Source of the DNA: Hymenobacter cyanobacteriorum | GTDB lineage: Bacteria; Bacteroidota; Bacteroidia; Cytophagales; Hymenobacteraceae | Reading direction: 5' to 3' | DNA length: 64,000 nt | NCBI RefSeq assembly: GCF_022631375.1 | Contig: NZ_JALBGC010000003.1 | Location: 186,001-250,000 of the forward strand | In this document: piece by piece, positions 25,713 to 34,693 of the stretch | Layout of the letters: each line of letters begins with the position of its first letter | Numbering within the stretch: the first letter of the stretch is position 1 | The notes under the pieces: model-generated | Database searches by the model: none | What the model was told of the DNA's origin: nothing | The model's input: the letters and a program-made list of their open reading frames with translations, nothing else | Translations under genes and position numbers: made by a program

Positions 25713-26051
25713 TCAATCGCCGAAGAATTCACGCACGGCCAGCTCGGATACCAGCCACTTGTCGCCGGCACGCACGCGCCGCAGGCCACCGCGGACCGGG
25801 CCGGCCTCCAGCAGTTCACGCAGCTTGGTTTTGCCCACGCCGGTGCGGATGGTCAGGCGGTCATCGTAGTTGCGGCCGGCGGTGGGCTTATCACCCATGT
25901 GGTAAGTGCGGCATTTTACTTCTTCAGCAGCTTTTGCGGCAGCTATGGCAGCAGCTATTTCAATCAGCACCCGCGTCTCAGCTGCGCCATTTAAGGTGAC
26001 GGCCAGTATCTGGCCACTGGTGAGGGTGAGGGTGAGCTGGGCGTTATGCAT
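25713..26051 (-). CDS. Excisionase-type HTH protein, paralogue D
   Basis: A 112-residue protein from MHNAQLTLTL. The beta-like N-terminus, SGQILAVTLNG, leads to an Ala-rich helix and then YHMGDKPTAGRNYDDRLTIRTGVGKTKLRELLEAGPVRGGLRRVRAGDKWLVSELAVREFFGD, the same domain as paralogue C. The longer in-frame extension upstream (to 26,126) runs through an AT-rich promoter-like zone and is rejected. Together with the four genes at 10.3-12.5 kb, the element holds six small proteins of this fold. Role: DNA-binding regulator or directionality factor. Confidence 0.65.
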   Translation of the reverse strand: MHNAQLTLTLTSGQILAVTLNGAAETRVLIEIAAAIAAAKAAEEVKCRTYHMGDKPTAGRNYDDRLTIRTGVGKTKLRELLEAGPVRGGLRRVRAGDKWLVSELAVREFFGD

Positions 26052-26213
26052 AAGAGCAAATCTGCTGGATTGATACCTGCCCACAATATATAAAAAATGA
26101 AAAAAGCCCCAACTGGCTGAAATCAAGACTTTTGATTTACAAATGAAAATATTAATTTTGTTTCATAGCAAATTTAATATTGTTATATTTATGTTACACA
26201 AAAAAACGTTGTT

Positions 26214-27335
26214 ATGAAAACTCTCTCTCTCCTTTCGCTCTGTTTACTGCTCCAATTTCAGGCGTATCCGCAATCGGTCTTTAAACGCCAAGTATTAAAA
26301 TCAAACACACACGCGAAAGCTTCTTCCTTCAGTGATCCACCTGGTGGACGTTCGACTACAACCATAGGTGATGGTGGAGGTAGAGGTGGAGGGGGGGGGC
26401 TCGGAGGAGGTCCTCCAGGGAACGTAGGAGGAAGTAAGAAGGGAGACGGTTCAATTAGCACAACTCCTAGTACTCCGCCTTCACCTCCACCTTCAATTCC
26501 GTCAACACCTACAGGGCCTACAGGGCCTACAAACCCTGGCACTGTCGAACAAAGCCAAATCACAACAGATGCCCTAAAAGAACTAGTCAAGTTGCCAGCG
26601 AGTGCATCAATCTTAAAAGCCATGGGCAGCGTTCCAGCATTCAAGGCAATTGCAGACAAGCTAAAGGCAAATGATTTTAATATTTCTTCGGAGCTGTCTA
26701 AAATTACGCCTGCTGATTTTAGCGCACTCGGCAAGGTGATTGCTAAGTTCGGAGGACTTGCTACAGCCCAAATAATGATGGTAGCGGACCCAGCTTGGCG
26801 AAATACCGCGCTACTATATATAAATGCCAAGAATGGTCACTCTGCAGATGAAGCACGATTGCGAGTTGAAGCAGAATTTTGGAGTAGAATGCTCGGCAAT
26901 GTTGTCGGACCGATTGGCCGCGGCGAACTAGTGAGTCTTGAGAATTTTGGGGTTTCTGTAACTCCTGCTCACATTCCCGCTACAGCTACGAATCCGCTCA
27001 TTTCAGGTTTGGCTGTAAGTTTTACAGGCTTAATTAAGGCCCTATTTATATCCCCTGCTACTATTACCCATGTTCCGACAATTACGCTAGAAATCACTGT
27101 CATTGAACCCGCCCACGGCACAACAGCGGCTAGGACACTATCTGTAACAAACAAGGAACTTGATGTAATGCCTGATATGGATTTGTCCACTATATCTCCA
27201 CTTTTTGCATCATTTAAGAATCTGCACCTAGGTGCTGGAATGCACAACGTACAAGTAGTAGCACGGTTGATTAAAAACGATAGACAATGGGCTAAGACTT
27301 CCAAAACGCTAGCCGTGAATGTGCCTGCCAGGTAG
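26214..27335 (+). CDS. Secreted protein with Gly-rich and Pro-rich linkers
   Basis: A 373-residue protein with a clear signal peptide (MKTLSLLSLCLLLQFQAYPQS). A low-complexity region follows (about 45-125): a Gly-rich run, then a Pro/Thr/Ser tract with TGPTGPTNPG. The remaining 250 residues are a globular domain I do not recognise, with a helical part (LKELVKLPASASILKAMG) and a beta-rich C-terminus. No T9SS sorting domain. AT-rich relative to the flanking phage genes and transcribed from its own AT-rich upstream region (TATATTTA at 26,184-26,191 is close to a Bacteroidota -7 box). It looks like a cargo gene inserted behind the tail block. Confidence 0.65.
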   Translation: MKTLSLLSLCLLLQFQAYPQSVFKRQVLKSNTHAKASSFSDPPGGRSTTTIGDGGGRGGGGGLGGGPPGNVGGSKKGDGSISTTPSTPPSPPPSIPSTPTGPTGPTNPGTVEQSQITTDALKELVKLPASASILKAMGSVPAFKAIADKLKANDFNISSELSKITPADFSALGKVIAKFGGLATAQIMMVADPAWRNTALLYINAKNGHSADEARLRVEAEFWSRMLGNVVGPIGRGELVSLENFGVSVTPAHIPATATNPLISGLAVSFTGLIKALFISPATITHVPTITLEITVIEPAHGTTAARTLSVTNKELDVMPDMDLSTISPLFASFKNLHLGAGMHNVQVVARLIKNDRQWAKTSKTLAVNVPAR

Positions 27336-27428
27336 ATTTCTATATGAGCGTATTATTCCTCGCCATGGTACAAGAGCGATGATTGCCACATATTACCCAA
27401 TATTAGGGCAATTCGATAAATTGAGCGC

Positions 27429-27767
27429 TTATTTCCCACCCCGCCGCCGCCATTCCACCAGTGCCTCCTCCCCATACCACACTGCGCACCAGGTGAGCAG
27501 TTGCGGGCTTCCCTCCTGCTCGAATAGCTCCAGCGGCCCAATGCCCAGCAGCGGAACACCGTCGCGGCTCACGTAGCGGAAGCCGTCGGGCACCATATCG
27601 ATGGCGATGGAGTCAACGTAGGCCTGAAACTGGGCTTGCTCTTCCACGGGCACGTACTCACCGGCCACGTGTAAGGCGCGACGCAGGGCTGCAGCCAGCG
27701 CAAAAGGCCGGTGGCGCAAGATGGCATCGACGAGCAACGATTGTTCAGCGGTAGGCAAGTCCACCAC
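27429..27767 (-). CDS. Hypothetical protein
   Basis: A 112-residue soluble protein (MVDLPTAEQSLLVDAILRHRPFALAAALRRAL..., ending CAVWYGEEALVEWRRRGGK). Helical N-terminus, mixed C-terminus with a LLGIGPLELFEQEG segment. It overlaps the upstream minus-strand gene by one base, so the two form a translationally coupled pair. No family recognised. Confidence 0.5.
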   Translation of the reverse strand: MVDLPTAEQSLLVDAILRHRPFALAAALRRALHVAGEYVPVEEQAQFQAYVDSIAIDMVPDGFRYVSRDGVPLLGIGPLELFEQEGSPQLLTWCAVWYGEEALVEWRRRGGK

Positions 27768-28111
27768 TACGCCACCTGCAATTCATCTTCCCGGTAACAG
27801 TCCCAGAAATTGTCGTTGAGCCGATACACGTTGACCCGGCGCACCAGCCCATCGGCCTGCCGTTCCTTCAACTGACCCCGCCAAATCACCTGCCGGGCCG
27901 GGGCGTCGGGTGCCGGCAATACCTGATGGCCCAACCCGTAAGCGAAGGTGCTGGCCGCCTCCAGCACGCGCACCACGGGCGGCGTGCCTTCGTCTTGGCT
28001 GAACACGTCGCCTCGTTCAGGGTCTAGGTGTTCATCCGACGCAACGTCGACGAAGGTGTCGTCAGAAGGAGAAGATTCGGCATCGTAATAGACTTTCGGG
28101 GCAGTGGTCAT
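27767..28111 (-). CDS. Hypothetical protein
   Basis: A 114-residue protein, first of a two-gene minus-strand operon. An acidic, probably disordered N-terminus (about 8-40; AESSPSDDTFVDVASDEHLDPE) precedes a beta-rich C-terminus ending VNVYRLNDNFWDCYREDELQVA. Divergent from umuD, with a 168-base gap that should carry both promoters. No family recognised. Confidence 0.5.
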   Translation of the reverse strand: MTTAPKVYYDAESSPSDDTFVDVASDEHLDPERGDVFSQDEGTPPVVRVLEAASTFAYGLGHQVLPAPDAPARQVIWRGQLKERQADGLVRRVNVYRLNDNFWDCYREDELQVA

Positions 28112-28279
28112 GGCGAAGAAGTGGTATATGCAGCTACTAAACTACGTAGCAACGTCGAAATCCTCTAACTCATAAACACCCCAAAAATAGCCAGATACCA
28201 ATATAGTTAGCGGAATTAAACTAACTTTTTTAGCCATTGTGTCGTTACTTGCGTCCTGCTTACTTGACTGCTGCCCACC

Positions 28280-28753
28280 ATGACAACCGTTGACATCTTA
28301 GACATTGCCCGCGAGCCGGTGTGGCTTATCCAGTGCGACACGCCCATCCCGGCCGGGTTTCCCAGCCCGGCCGATGACGAGATGGGTGAGCGGGTGGACC
28401 TGAACAAAATCTTGCTGCCCCACCCGACCCACACCTACCTGGCGCGGGTCAACGGCACGAGCATGGACGGGGCACCCTCACACATCGTAGACGGAGCCCT
28501 GCTGGCGGTGGACTGCGCCATGAAGCCGCGCGTGGGGCACGTGGTCATCGCCGCGGTGGAAAACGAATTCACCGTCAAGCGCCTGGCCAAACGCGGCGAG
28601 GTGTACTGGCTCGTACCCGACAACCCCGAACACGCCGCCATCGAGGTGCGCGGGGCCGACCACGTGCGGGTGTGGGGCGTGGTGACGCACGTGGTGACCG
28701 AACTCATTAATGGCAAGCTCCACGAAGATGTTCGCGCTCGTCGATTGCAATAA
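28280..28753 (+). CDS. umuD: UmuD-like S24 peptidase, DNA polymerase V accessory subunit
   Basis: A 157-residue self-cleaving SOS protein. The cleavage site region is [11 protein letters not shown] (Ala-Gly bond, about residues 24-25). The catalytic Ser is in VNGTSMDGA (about 60) and the catalytic Lys in EFTVKRLAK (about 98), with the usual D.LLAVD strand between. After cleavage it would bind UmuC to form an error-prone polymerase. It overlaps umuC by 26 bases. umuDC pairs are frequent on mobile elements and suggest the element responds to DNA damage; I could not identify an SOS box. Confidence 0.9.
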   Translation: MTTVDILDIAREPVWLIQCDTPIPAGFPSPADDEMGERVDLNKILLPHPTHTYLARVNGTSMDGAPSHIVDGALLAVDCAMKPRVGHVVIAAVENEFTVKRLAKRGEVYWLVPDNPEHAAIEVRGADHVRVWGVVTHVVTELINGKLHEDVRARRLQ

Positions 28754-30023
28754 CTTTTACGTCAGCTGCGAGCGCGCCTTCCAGCCGGCGCTCCGCCAGG
28801 TGCCCGTCGTCGTGCTCAGCAACAACGACGGATGTGTCATCTCGCGCTCCGCCGAAGCCAAGGCACTGGGGCTGAAGATGGGCGAACCGCTGTTCCAAGC
28901 CCGCTCCCTCATCGAGCAGCACCAAGTGCACGTGTTCAGTTCGAACTACGCGCTCTACGGGGACATGAGCCACCGGGTGATGAGCTACTTGGCCAGCCAA
29001 GCGCCGGAAATGGAAATTTATTCCATCGACGAGGCCTTCCTGAGCCTACACGGCATGGGCCTGCTGCAGCCGTCGCTGGAAGGATACGCGCAGCAGCTGC
29101 GCGCCCAAGTGCTGCAACGCACACACATTCCCACCTGCGTAGGCGTAGCCCCGACCAAAACGCTGGCGAAGCTGGCCAACCGGGTGGCCAAGAAGGATGC
29201 TCGGCTCGACGGCGTGTGCCACCTTGACACCGACGCGCGCCGGCTCTGGGCCCTGGAGCAGGTCGCGGTCGAGGACGTGTGGGGCGTCGGCCGGCAGTAC
29301 GCCACCAAGCTGCACGCTCTGGGCATCACCACGGCCGCCGCGCTGGCCCGGTGCTCCGAGGCGATGGCCCGCAAGCACCTGGGCGGCGTGGTGGGTGCGC
29401 GCCTGGTGCGCGAACTGCAGGGCTCCCCTTGTCACCGGCTGGCCCCCAGCGAGGACGGCACGCTCAAGCGCCAGAGCATTGCCTGCACGCGCACCTTCGG
29501 CAAGCCCCTCACCGACTTTGAGGACGTGATGAGCGCCGTGGCGGCATTTGCGTCCCGGGCCGCGGAGAAGCTGCGCCGGCAGGAGAGCGCCGCCAACGTG
29601 CTCACCGTCTTCCTGAGCCAGAACCGCTTTGGCCCGACACCCCCGCCCCACACGCGCTCGGCCCAGGTGACGCTGGCCCTGGCCACGAGCAGCACGCCCG
29701 AGTTGGTGCGCGTGGCCCGTGCCTTGCTCGGCCGGCTCTGGCAGCCGGGCCTGCGATACGTGAAAGCCGGCGTGGTACTCGATGGCTTTGAGGTGGGCGA
29801 GCAGAAGCAGCTCAGCCTGTTCACGCCCGACGACAGCGAGCGGGCCGAACGGCTCATGCAGAAGCTCGACGCCCTGAACGCCCGCTTCGGCAAGAACAGC
29901 GTCCAGGTAGCTACGGCCCTCGGTGCGGCCGGTAAACAGCCTGGCGTTTGGAAAGGCCAGCAGCAATGCCGTACGCCTGCCTACACTACGGACTGGAATC
30001 AGTTGTGGACGATTAGCTGCTAA
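28728..30023 (+). CDS. umuC: UmuC-like Y-family DNA polymerase (Pol V catalytic subunit)
   Basis: A 431-residue translesion polymerase. The N-terminal [17 protein letters not shown] supplies the first catalytic Asp; [10 protein letters not shown] near 100-109 supplies the second Asp/Glu pair. A helix-hairpin-helix [20 protein letters not shown] follows, then the little-finger domain with [15 protein letters not shown], and the C-terminal DUF4113 tail ending [20 protein letters not shown] 28,728 is preferred because homology starts there, inside the end of umuD. A second, fragmentary copy of the 3' end lies at 33,879-34,052. Confidence 0.93.
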   Translation: MFALVDCNNFYVSCERAFQPALRQVPVVVLSNNDGCVISRSAEAKALGLKMGEPLFQARSLIEQHQVHVFSSNYALYGDMSHRVMSYLASQAPEMEIYSIDEAFLSLHGMGLLQPSLEGYAQQLRAQVLQRTHIPTCVGVAPTKTLAKLANRVAKKDARLDGVCHLDTDARRLWALEQVAVEDVWGVGRQYATKLHALGITTAAALARCSEAMARKHLGGVVGARLVRELQGSPCHRLAPSEDGTLKRQSIACTRTFGKPLTDFEDVMSAVAAFASRAAEKLRRQESAANVLTVFLSQNRFGPTPPPHTRSAQVTLALATSSTPELVRVARALLGRLWQPGLRYVKAGVVLDGFEVGEQKQLSLFTPDDSERAERLMQKLDALNARFGKNSVQVATALGAAGKQPGVWKGQQQCRTPAYTTDWNQLWTISC

Positions 30024-30089
30024 ACGTTATTAAGCTGGGCTACGAAAGTCTTGTTCTGGCAAGCGCCCGTCTAATAGACCCGCTGGGTC

Positions 30090-30176
30090 CTAGCGAATAG
30101 ATTCAAGCCAGCCTGTAATAACGAACCGGTCGTTTTGCGCATCGCCATTCAGGGTGATGACGTTGGGACTGGTTAG
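30090..30176 (-). pseudogene. Fragment of a T9SS type B (CHU_C) sorting domain
   Basis: On the minus strand, codons from about 30,176 to the stop at 30,092-30,090 read SPNVITLNGDAQNDRFVITG followed by WLESIR and a stop. This matches the start of gliding-motility C-terminal domains (PN.fTPNGDG.ND.f.i.G) but lacks the rest of the domain and any upstream gene. It looks like debris of an exported protein in the 30,024-30,343 gap. The remainder of the gap is AT-rich and non-coding. Confidence 0.4.
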
Positions 30177-30299
30177 GCAAGAAGTAAGGGCTCTTGCTCA
30201 TGTACGAAATGGAGCGTGTGCCAAGGCGTTTTACCTAAGCACTAAGAAGATGAGAAACTCTAGTAACTACCTATATGATAATTTATAACAAATACTTGC

Positions 30300-30327
30300 T
30301 TGGATGGACATAGCTAATTTATATTTG
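30300..30327 (+). promoter_or_regulatory. Bacteroidota-type promoter of the propeller-lipase gene
   Basis: An exact -7 box TATATTTG (30,320-30,327; consensus TAnnTTTG) has a TTG at 30,300-30,302, 17 bases upstream, at about the -33 position. The gene's first ATGs are at 30,344 and 30,359. The cargo gene therefore seems to carry its own promoter. Confidence 0.5.
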
Positions 30328-30358
30328 AAATGTCTATTATTATATGTATTTCTCGCCC

Positions 30359-33300
30359 ATGAAATATTGGCTACCCCTTCGCCGCCATAGTAAGCAGACG
30401 CAATGCTTTGGGTGCGCTATGCTTGTGTATTTGCTGCTGCTGGCAGGACCAGCTAAGTGCGGCGGTCTCGATGCTATCCTGAACCCTGATGGCACGGTGC
30501 GCACCGGAGCAGTGGGTTCCTTCAATGCCAAGGGATACACCATTGAAACCACCCCCGACGGGCGCCCCTCGTTTCGTGTCCGACCTTCCCAGCAGCGCTT
30601 CAGTGGAAACAATAATCGTTTCTTACGTCCTGCTTCTGTGACCAATGGCGTAGACGGAGTGGTACTTGCCATAGCTATAGCGAGCAACGGAACGCTCTAC
30701 GCAGGGGGGTACTTTTCCCGGGCCGGCGGGGTGGCCGTCAACAACATTGCCCAGTGGAACGGCACGAACTGGGCACCGCTGGACTCCGGCGTGAGTGGTT
30801 CCCAAAATGCATTGCAGACTTTCGTTAGCGCCCTGGCTATCACGAATGCGGGAATACTGTATGTGGGCGGGAATTTTACCACAGCAGGTGGAGTGACCGC
30901 CACTGGCATTGCCCAGTGGAACGGTACGAGTTGGGCACCTCTGGGCGCTGGCGTAAGCTGGCGCGTATCCGCCTTGGCTCTGTCGGGCGGGACGCTCTAC
31001 GTAGGCGGAACTTTTACCACGGCCGGCGGAGTGGCCGCCAATAACGTTGCCACCTGGAATGGTGGGGGTTGGGCGGCCCTGGGCGACGGCATAAACAGTC
31101 ACGTGTACGGCGTGGCACCGAGCGGGGGGTCGCTCTACGTGGGCGGGGAATTTACCCGGGCTGCTCAGACGAAAGCCTATCGCCTTGCCAAGTGGAACGG
31201 CACAAGGTGGGATTCCCTTAACACCGGCATCAATCTCGCAGTGGGAGTTGTCGTGAAGGCCATGGCGGTTTCCAGTACAGGAACGGTTTATGCGGGCGGA
31301 AACTTTACCACGGCTGGCGGAGTGACGGTCAACGGCATTGCTCGGTGGACCGGCACGAACTGGGCACCGCTGGGCTCTGGCGTAAATGGAGCGGGTACAG
31401 GGGGCAGCGTAGATGTCATCACGATATCGAGCAGCGGGATGTTATATGCCGGGGGGTACTTTAGTACAATCGGCGGGGTCGCTGCGAATCACATTGCCCA
31501 GTGGAACGGTACAAGTTGGGCGCCTCTGGGCGCTGGCATGGACGGTCGCGTGCAGAGTTTGGCCCTCTCAAGCGATGGAACGCTTTACGCGGGCGGGGCT
31601 TTTACCACGGCCGACGGGGTGAGTACCATCGGCATTGCCCGGTGGGATGGGGCGGTGTGGAACGCGCTCGATGAAGTTCCCAGGCTTACCGCCTTTCACC
31701 TACGTCAGCCGGGCGTTGTTACATCGCGTACCGACTTGCATTATCAACCCTCCAGCAGCGTAAAGGTGGGAGCAGACAATGCCGCGGGCACCTTATTTAG
31801 TGTGGCCCGAGGCGCTGGGCAAAACACGCTTTCGCTCCGCATCCGGGAAAATGCGAACAACAACGCCACCGGCCCCCTTGCAGATGCGGCGGGCTACTGT
31901 GGGCAGGTGACGACAACAGCTACCGCTGTGGAAGCGGTTTACCACCATCCAGCTTTCGTTGATGACCCTGGGCCTTATAAGACGCTCCACTTAGAATTAG
32001 TGGATGTCGCTAATCCAGCGGTACCTGTGGTGATTAGTACGTACTTAGTGCGAGTGGTGCGCCCCCCGCTGCTGTTGGTACACGGCTTGTTTTCGAACGG
32101 GCAGACTGCTTTCCCCGGCCTTATAAACAGGCTGGTGGGTGACCATGTGTATGAGCAGGAAGGCGATATCCGATATGCTGTCTACGATAACGACCGGGAG
32201 TTTTCACACAACGCTCAATACATCATTTATGACAAGGAGGCATTGCTCTCGGCCTATTCCGACCGAAATATCTCCGTTTCGAAGATTGACGTGGTCGGCC
32301 ACAGCATGGGCGGACTGCTCGCCCGGCAGTACATCCAAAGCGGTGTCTACCGGCAAGACGTCAACAAACTCATTACGCTTAACACCCCCCACAGCGGTAC
32401 CCCCATTCCTAACTTTATCAACAGCCTCTCGCCCTTGCCCCGCGGGGCCATAGCACTGGGATTACGGTTTTTAATAGGTGACATTGATGCGGGTGCCGTG
32501 AATGATTTGAGCTACAATGGTAGCGCGATGGGCCGACTAAACACCGCTCCCAACCTACAGGGCGTGGCCTTGCATACCATCACCACCCATACCTTCTTGG
32601 GAGCGGCTCCGGACCTTCAGCAATTGCTCAACGGGCGGTATAGCTGGCCCGGGTATATTGCTGGCTGGATGGGCTTGCTACACCCCCGCCTCAGCTTGAA
32701 CACCTACCTCAATGATAGCGTGTATCAAGACCGCCACGACTTGGCCGTGGGCGTAAATAGTCAAAATGGCGGGCTATCTGGCCTCTATACCAGCAGCAAC
32801 ATTCCGAATCAAACTCACTTCTCTGGCAGCAACCCGGTCGTTCATACTAGGATAAAAGAATTGTTGAAGGCCAACCCGAACGGCACCCCCAATACCTCGA
32901 CTACTCCATTTACCAAAGCCGGGGTTTCTCCGCGTCCCGTCTACAGCGTCTATACACGGCCTATATCGGTTTCTTCTATCAAGACTGCCTCCACTTTACA
33001 AATAACTGCGCCCACTCGCAGCACCATCGTTACCGACGTGGATAGCATCAGTGTGACAGTTGCGGGGAGTTCGGACGTAACGAAAATCATGCTCGTATGT
33101 GGGGTGGGTACTCCCGTCGTCGAAACCCGTCTCATTAACGGTGCTGGCGGGACAGTCTTTATCAAAGTGCCGAAAGGGGGCCTGGGACGGCTTAAAGTGG
33201 CAGCATTTGCCTTTGCTGGTTCCGCTTACGTGCAATTCGACACGCTCAGTACCGGCCTCACCACTACTGCTACCCTGACGGGATTGCGGCTAGCGCCGCG

Positions 33301-33796
33301 CTTGTTCTATACTACCCCTGGTGACAGTGCTATTTTAGAAGTGACGGGCACCTATTCCGATGGCATTGACCGTAACGTGTTAGGCCAGCCCGGGATGCAG
33401 TTCGCCTTCAAAATCAGCGGCAAGGCCCGCATGGGACGAAGCAAACACCACGTAGTGGGCCTCGCCCTCGGCCGCGATTCGTTGCGCGTTACATACGGGG
33501 GCCGTACGGACATCGTACCCATAGAAGTGGCCGCACGGCAGACGCCAACTCTTTCTTCCCGCGCCCCCATGGCGAGTCAGCAAATAGCCATGTGGCCAAA
33601 CCCGGCTCAACAGTCCGTGCAAATCAGTGGAGCAGGCGGCTTACCCATTGCACTGTTCGACATGCTTGGTCGCGTCGTCCGCACTTACGCATCCCTGAAA
33701 CCCTCCGAAGTGGTCACCATGGATTTGCGTGGCTTGCCAAGCGGCGTCTACATTGTTCGCATGGGTTCTGTTACCCGGCGCTTGCTAGTAGAGTAA
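30359..33796 (+). CDS. Secreted seven-bladed propeller plus lipase-like hydrolase, T9SS cargo
   Basis: A protein of 1,145 residues. Signal peptide about 1-37 (basic start, then AMLVYLLLLAGPAKC). Seven ~50-residue repeats (about 95-440; pattern LA...GTLYAGG.FTTAGGV..N.IAQWNGT.WAPLG.G) suggest a seven-bladed beta-propeller. Next comes an alpha/beta hydrolase with LLLVHGLFS near 570 and the nucleophile elbow VVGHSMGGLL near 646, followed by NTPHSGTP, typical of lipases. Ig-like beta domains follow, and the last ~75 residues (MWPNPAQQSVQISGAGG...LFDMLGRVV...GLPSGVYIVRM...RLLVE) are a type A T9SS sorting domain. An upstream ATG at 30,344 adds five residues. It sits between umuC and a second umuC 3' fragment, so it is probably inserted cargo. 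Confidence 0.85.
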   Translation: MKYWLPLRRHSKQTQCFGCAMLVYLLLLAGPAKCGGLDAILNPDGTVRTGAVGSFNAKGYTIETTPDGRPSFRVRPSQQRFSGNNNRFLRPASVTNGVDGVVLAIAIASNGTLYAGGYFSRAGGVAVNNIAQWNGTNWAPLDSGVSGSQNALQTFVSALAITNAGILYVGGNFTTAGGVTATGIAQWNGTSWAPLGAGVSWRVSALALSGGTLYVGGTFTTAGGVAANNVATWNGGGWAALGDGINSHVYGVAPSGGSLYVGGEFTRAAQTKAYRLAKWNGTRWDSLNTGINLAVGVVVKAMAVSSTGTVYAGGNFTTAGGVTVNGIARWTGTNWAPLGSGVNGAGTGGSVDVITISSSGMLYAGGYFSTIGGVAANHIAQWNGTSWAPLGAGMDGRVQSLALSSDGTLYAGGAFTTADGVSTIGIARWDGAVWNALDEVPRLTAFHLRQPGVVTSRTDLHYQPSSSVKVGADNAAGTLFSVARGAGQNTLSLRIRENANNNATGPLADAAGYCGQVTTTATAVEAVYHHPAFVDDPGPYKTLHLELVDVANPAVPVVISTYLVRVVRPPLLLVHGLFSNGQTAFPGLINRLVGDHVYEQEGDIRYAVYDNDREFSHNAQYIIYDKEALLSAYSDRNISVSKIDVVGHSMGGLLARQYIQSGVYRQDVNKLITLNTPHSGTPIPNFINSLSPLPRGAIALGLRFLIGDIDAGAVNDLSYNGSAMGRLNTAPNLQGVALHTITTHTFLGAAPDLQQLLNGRYSWPGYIAGWMGLLHPRLSLNTYLNDSVYQDRHDLAVGVNSQNGGLSGLYTSSNIPNQTHFSGSNPVVHTRIKELLKANPNGTPNTSTTPFTKAGVSPRPVYSVYTRPISVSSIKTASTLQITAPTRSTIVTDVDSISVTVAGSSDVTKIMLVCGVGTPVVETRLINGAGGTVFIKVPKGGLGRLKVAAFAFAGSAYVQFDTLSTGLTTTATLTGLRLAPRLFYTTPGDSAILEVTGTYSDGIDRNVLGQPGMQFAFKISGKARMGRSKHHVVGLALGRDSLRVTYGGRTDIVPIEVAARQTPTLSSRAPMASQQIAMWPNPAQQSVQISGAGGLPIALFDMLGRVVRTYASLKPSEVVTMDLRGLPSGVYIVRMGSVTRRLLVE

Positions 33797-33878
33797 AGCA
33801 TTAGAGCGGAAAACTGGTATCGGGGCAAGAATCGGCACCCTTACGCCACTACTAATATCTCACCACCCCCAGGCTGTC

Positions 33879-34052
33879 CGTCTCATGCAGAAGCTCGACG
33901 CCCTGAACTCGAAGTTTGGCAAGAACAGCTTGCAGGTGGCCACGGCGCTGAGCGGGGCCGGCAAGCAGCCGAATGTGTGGCCAGGCCAGGCCCAGCGCCG
34001 CACGCCGGCCTACACCACCGGCTGGGCGCAGTTCTGGACGGTGAAGAGCTGA
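33879..34052 (+). pseudogene. 3' remnant of a second umuC
   Basis: The frame from 33,879 to the stop at 34,050-34,052 reads [20 protein letters not shown]... and ends RRTPAYTTGWAQFWTVKS, matching the last ~57 residues of the intact umuC ([20 protein letters not shown]...[17 protein letters not shown]). Homology starts abruptly and no start codon or upstream polymerase domain precedes it. The arrangement intact umuC - cargo - umuC tail suggests the lipase gene entered at or near the end of umuC, with the 3' end supplied anew. Confidence 0.8.
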
Positions 34053-34053
34053 G

Positions 34054-34323
34054 CTAATCCCCTTCCATCCAATCCGGCAGCTTCACGAACATGGCGTAGT
34101 CTGGCAGGCGGTCATCCTCGCTGCCTGCTTCGAAGGGAAAGCAGAACTCCACCTTGTTGGCCTCCGTGTCGTAGGCCAGCTCGACGAAGAACGGCTCGGG
34201 CATCTGGTAAAGCAGCGCCGCGCGGTGGAAATCATCCCAGCGCCGGGCTAGGTAAGTGCCGACGCGGTAAACGTAGGCGAGCTGCACTTCGTCGGAGAGC
34301 AAACGGAAAGCATGAATGTCCAT
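34054..34323 (-). CDS. Hypothetical protein
   Basis: An 89-residue protein (MDIHAFRLLSDEVQLAYVYRVGTYLARRWDDFHRAALLYQMPEPFFVELAYD..., ending FVKLPDWMEGD). The pattern 'G.yla.R......l.ly.m..fFvEl.yd......' is common among small Bacteroidota hypotheticals. The stop is 1 base from the umuC remnant's stop on the other strand. A longer in-frame reading to 34,725 runs through the neighbouring gene and is rejected. Confidence 0.6.
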   Translation of the reverse strand: MDIHAFRLLSDEVQLAYVYRVGTYLARRWDDFHRAALLYQMPEPFFVELAYDTEANKVEFCFPFEAGSEDDRLPDYAMFVKLPDWMEGD

Positions 34324-34331
34324 GGCCTTCG

Positions 34332-34631
34332 CTAGTAGCACCACTTGCACGGGTCCATGCGCTGCTGGGCCGTGGCCAGAGCGATGGGTAACACGGCCAC
34401 GCTGCACCGAACCAAGCCGCGGCAGTCGGGCGAAGCGTGGTATTTGACCGTGTTGCCACTGGCACAGTAGTACACCTTCGGGCCCGAGCTTGCTCGGGTC
34501 TTGGTCTTCACCTTCACTTTGGCCGTCGCCTGATGAGTAACGGTTTTGTGTGTGGTGCGCGGGTGGGTGGTCTGGGCCTGAGTCGTGAAGCTGAGCGCGA
34601 GGAGAACCGCCTGGAGTAGCAGGTGTTTCAT
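34332..34631 (-). CDS. Small exported Cys-rich protein
   Basis: A 99-residue protein with a signal peptide (MKHLLLQAVLLALSFTTQAQ), a Thr/Lys-rich linker (THKTVTHQATAKVKVKTKT) and a compact C-terminal domain, VYYCASGNTVKYHASPDCRGLVRC...PCKWCY. The C-x-G...YH....C.GL..C...PC..C pattern recurs in small Bacteroidota proteins, sometimes carried by mobile elements. Function unknown; metal binding by the cysteines is possible. Eight bases upstream of the next minus-strand gene, so probably one operon. Confidence 0.65.
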   Translation of the reverse strand: MKHLLLQAVLLALSFTTQAQTTHPRTTHKTVTHQATAKVKVKTKTRASSGPKVYYCASGNTVKYHASPDCRGLVRCSVAVLPIALATAQQRMDPCKWCY

Positions 34632-34657
34632 AGGGGGCAAGGTGGGAGGCGGGCATG

Positions 34658-34687
34658 AAAAAACCCCAGCTCAATGGCTGAGGTTTT
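34658..34687 (-). terminator. Intrinsic terminator of the three-gene operon
   Basis: On the minus strand, AAAACCTCAGCC and GCTGGGGTTTTTT form a hairpin with a short ATTGA loop followed by a U-tract, seven bases after the stop of the 34,694 gene. It separates the three-gene operon from the small exported-protein pair. Confidence 0.65.
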
Positions 34688-34693
34688 AATGTT

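Noticed and set aside
26100..26120. Terminator-like AGCC...GGCT with T-run upstream of the 25,713 gene
   Set aside because: Only a four-base stem and it lies upstream rather than downstream of the minus-strand gene.
30359..31680. Tandem DNA repeat array or CRISPR in the lipase gene
   Set aside because: The ~150-bp periodicity is due to protein-level propeller repeats; units are diverged and coding. No CRISPR array was seen anywhere in the window.
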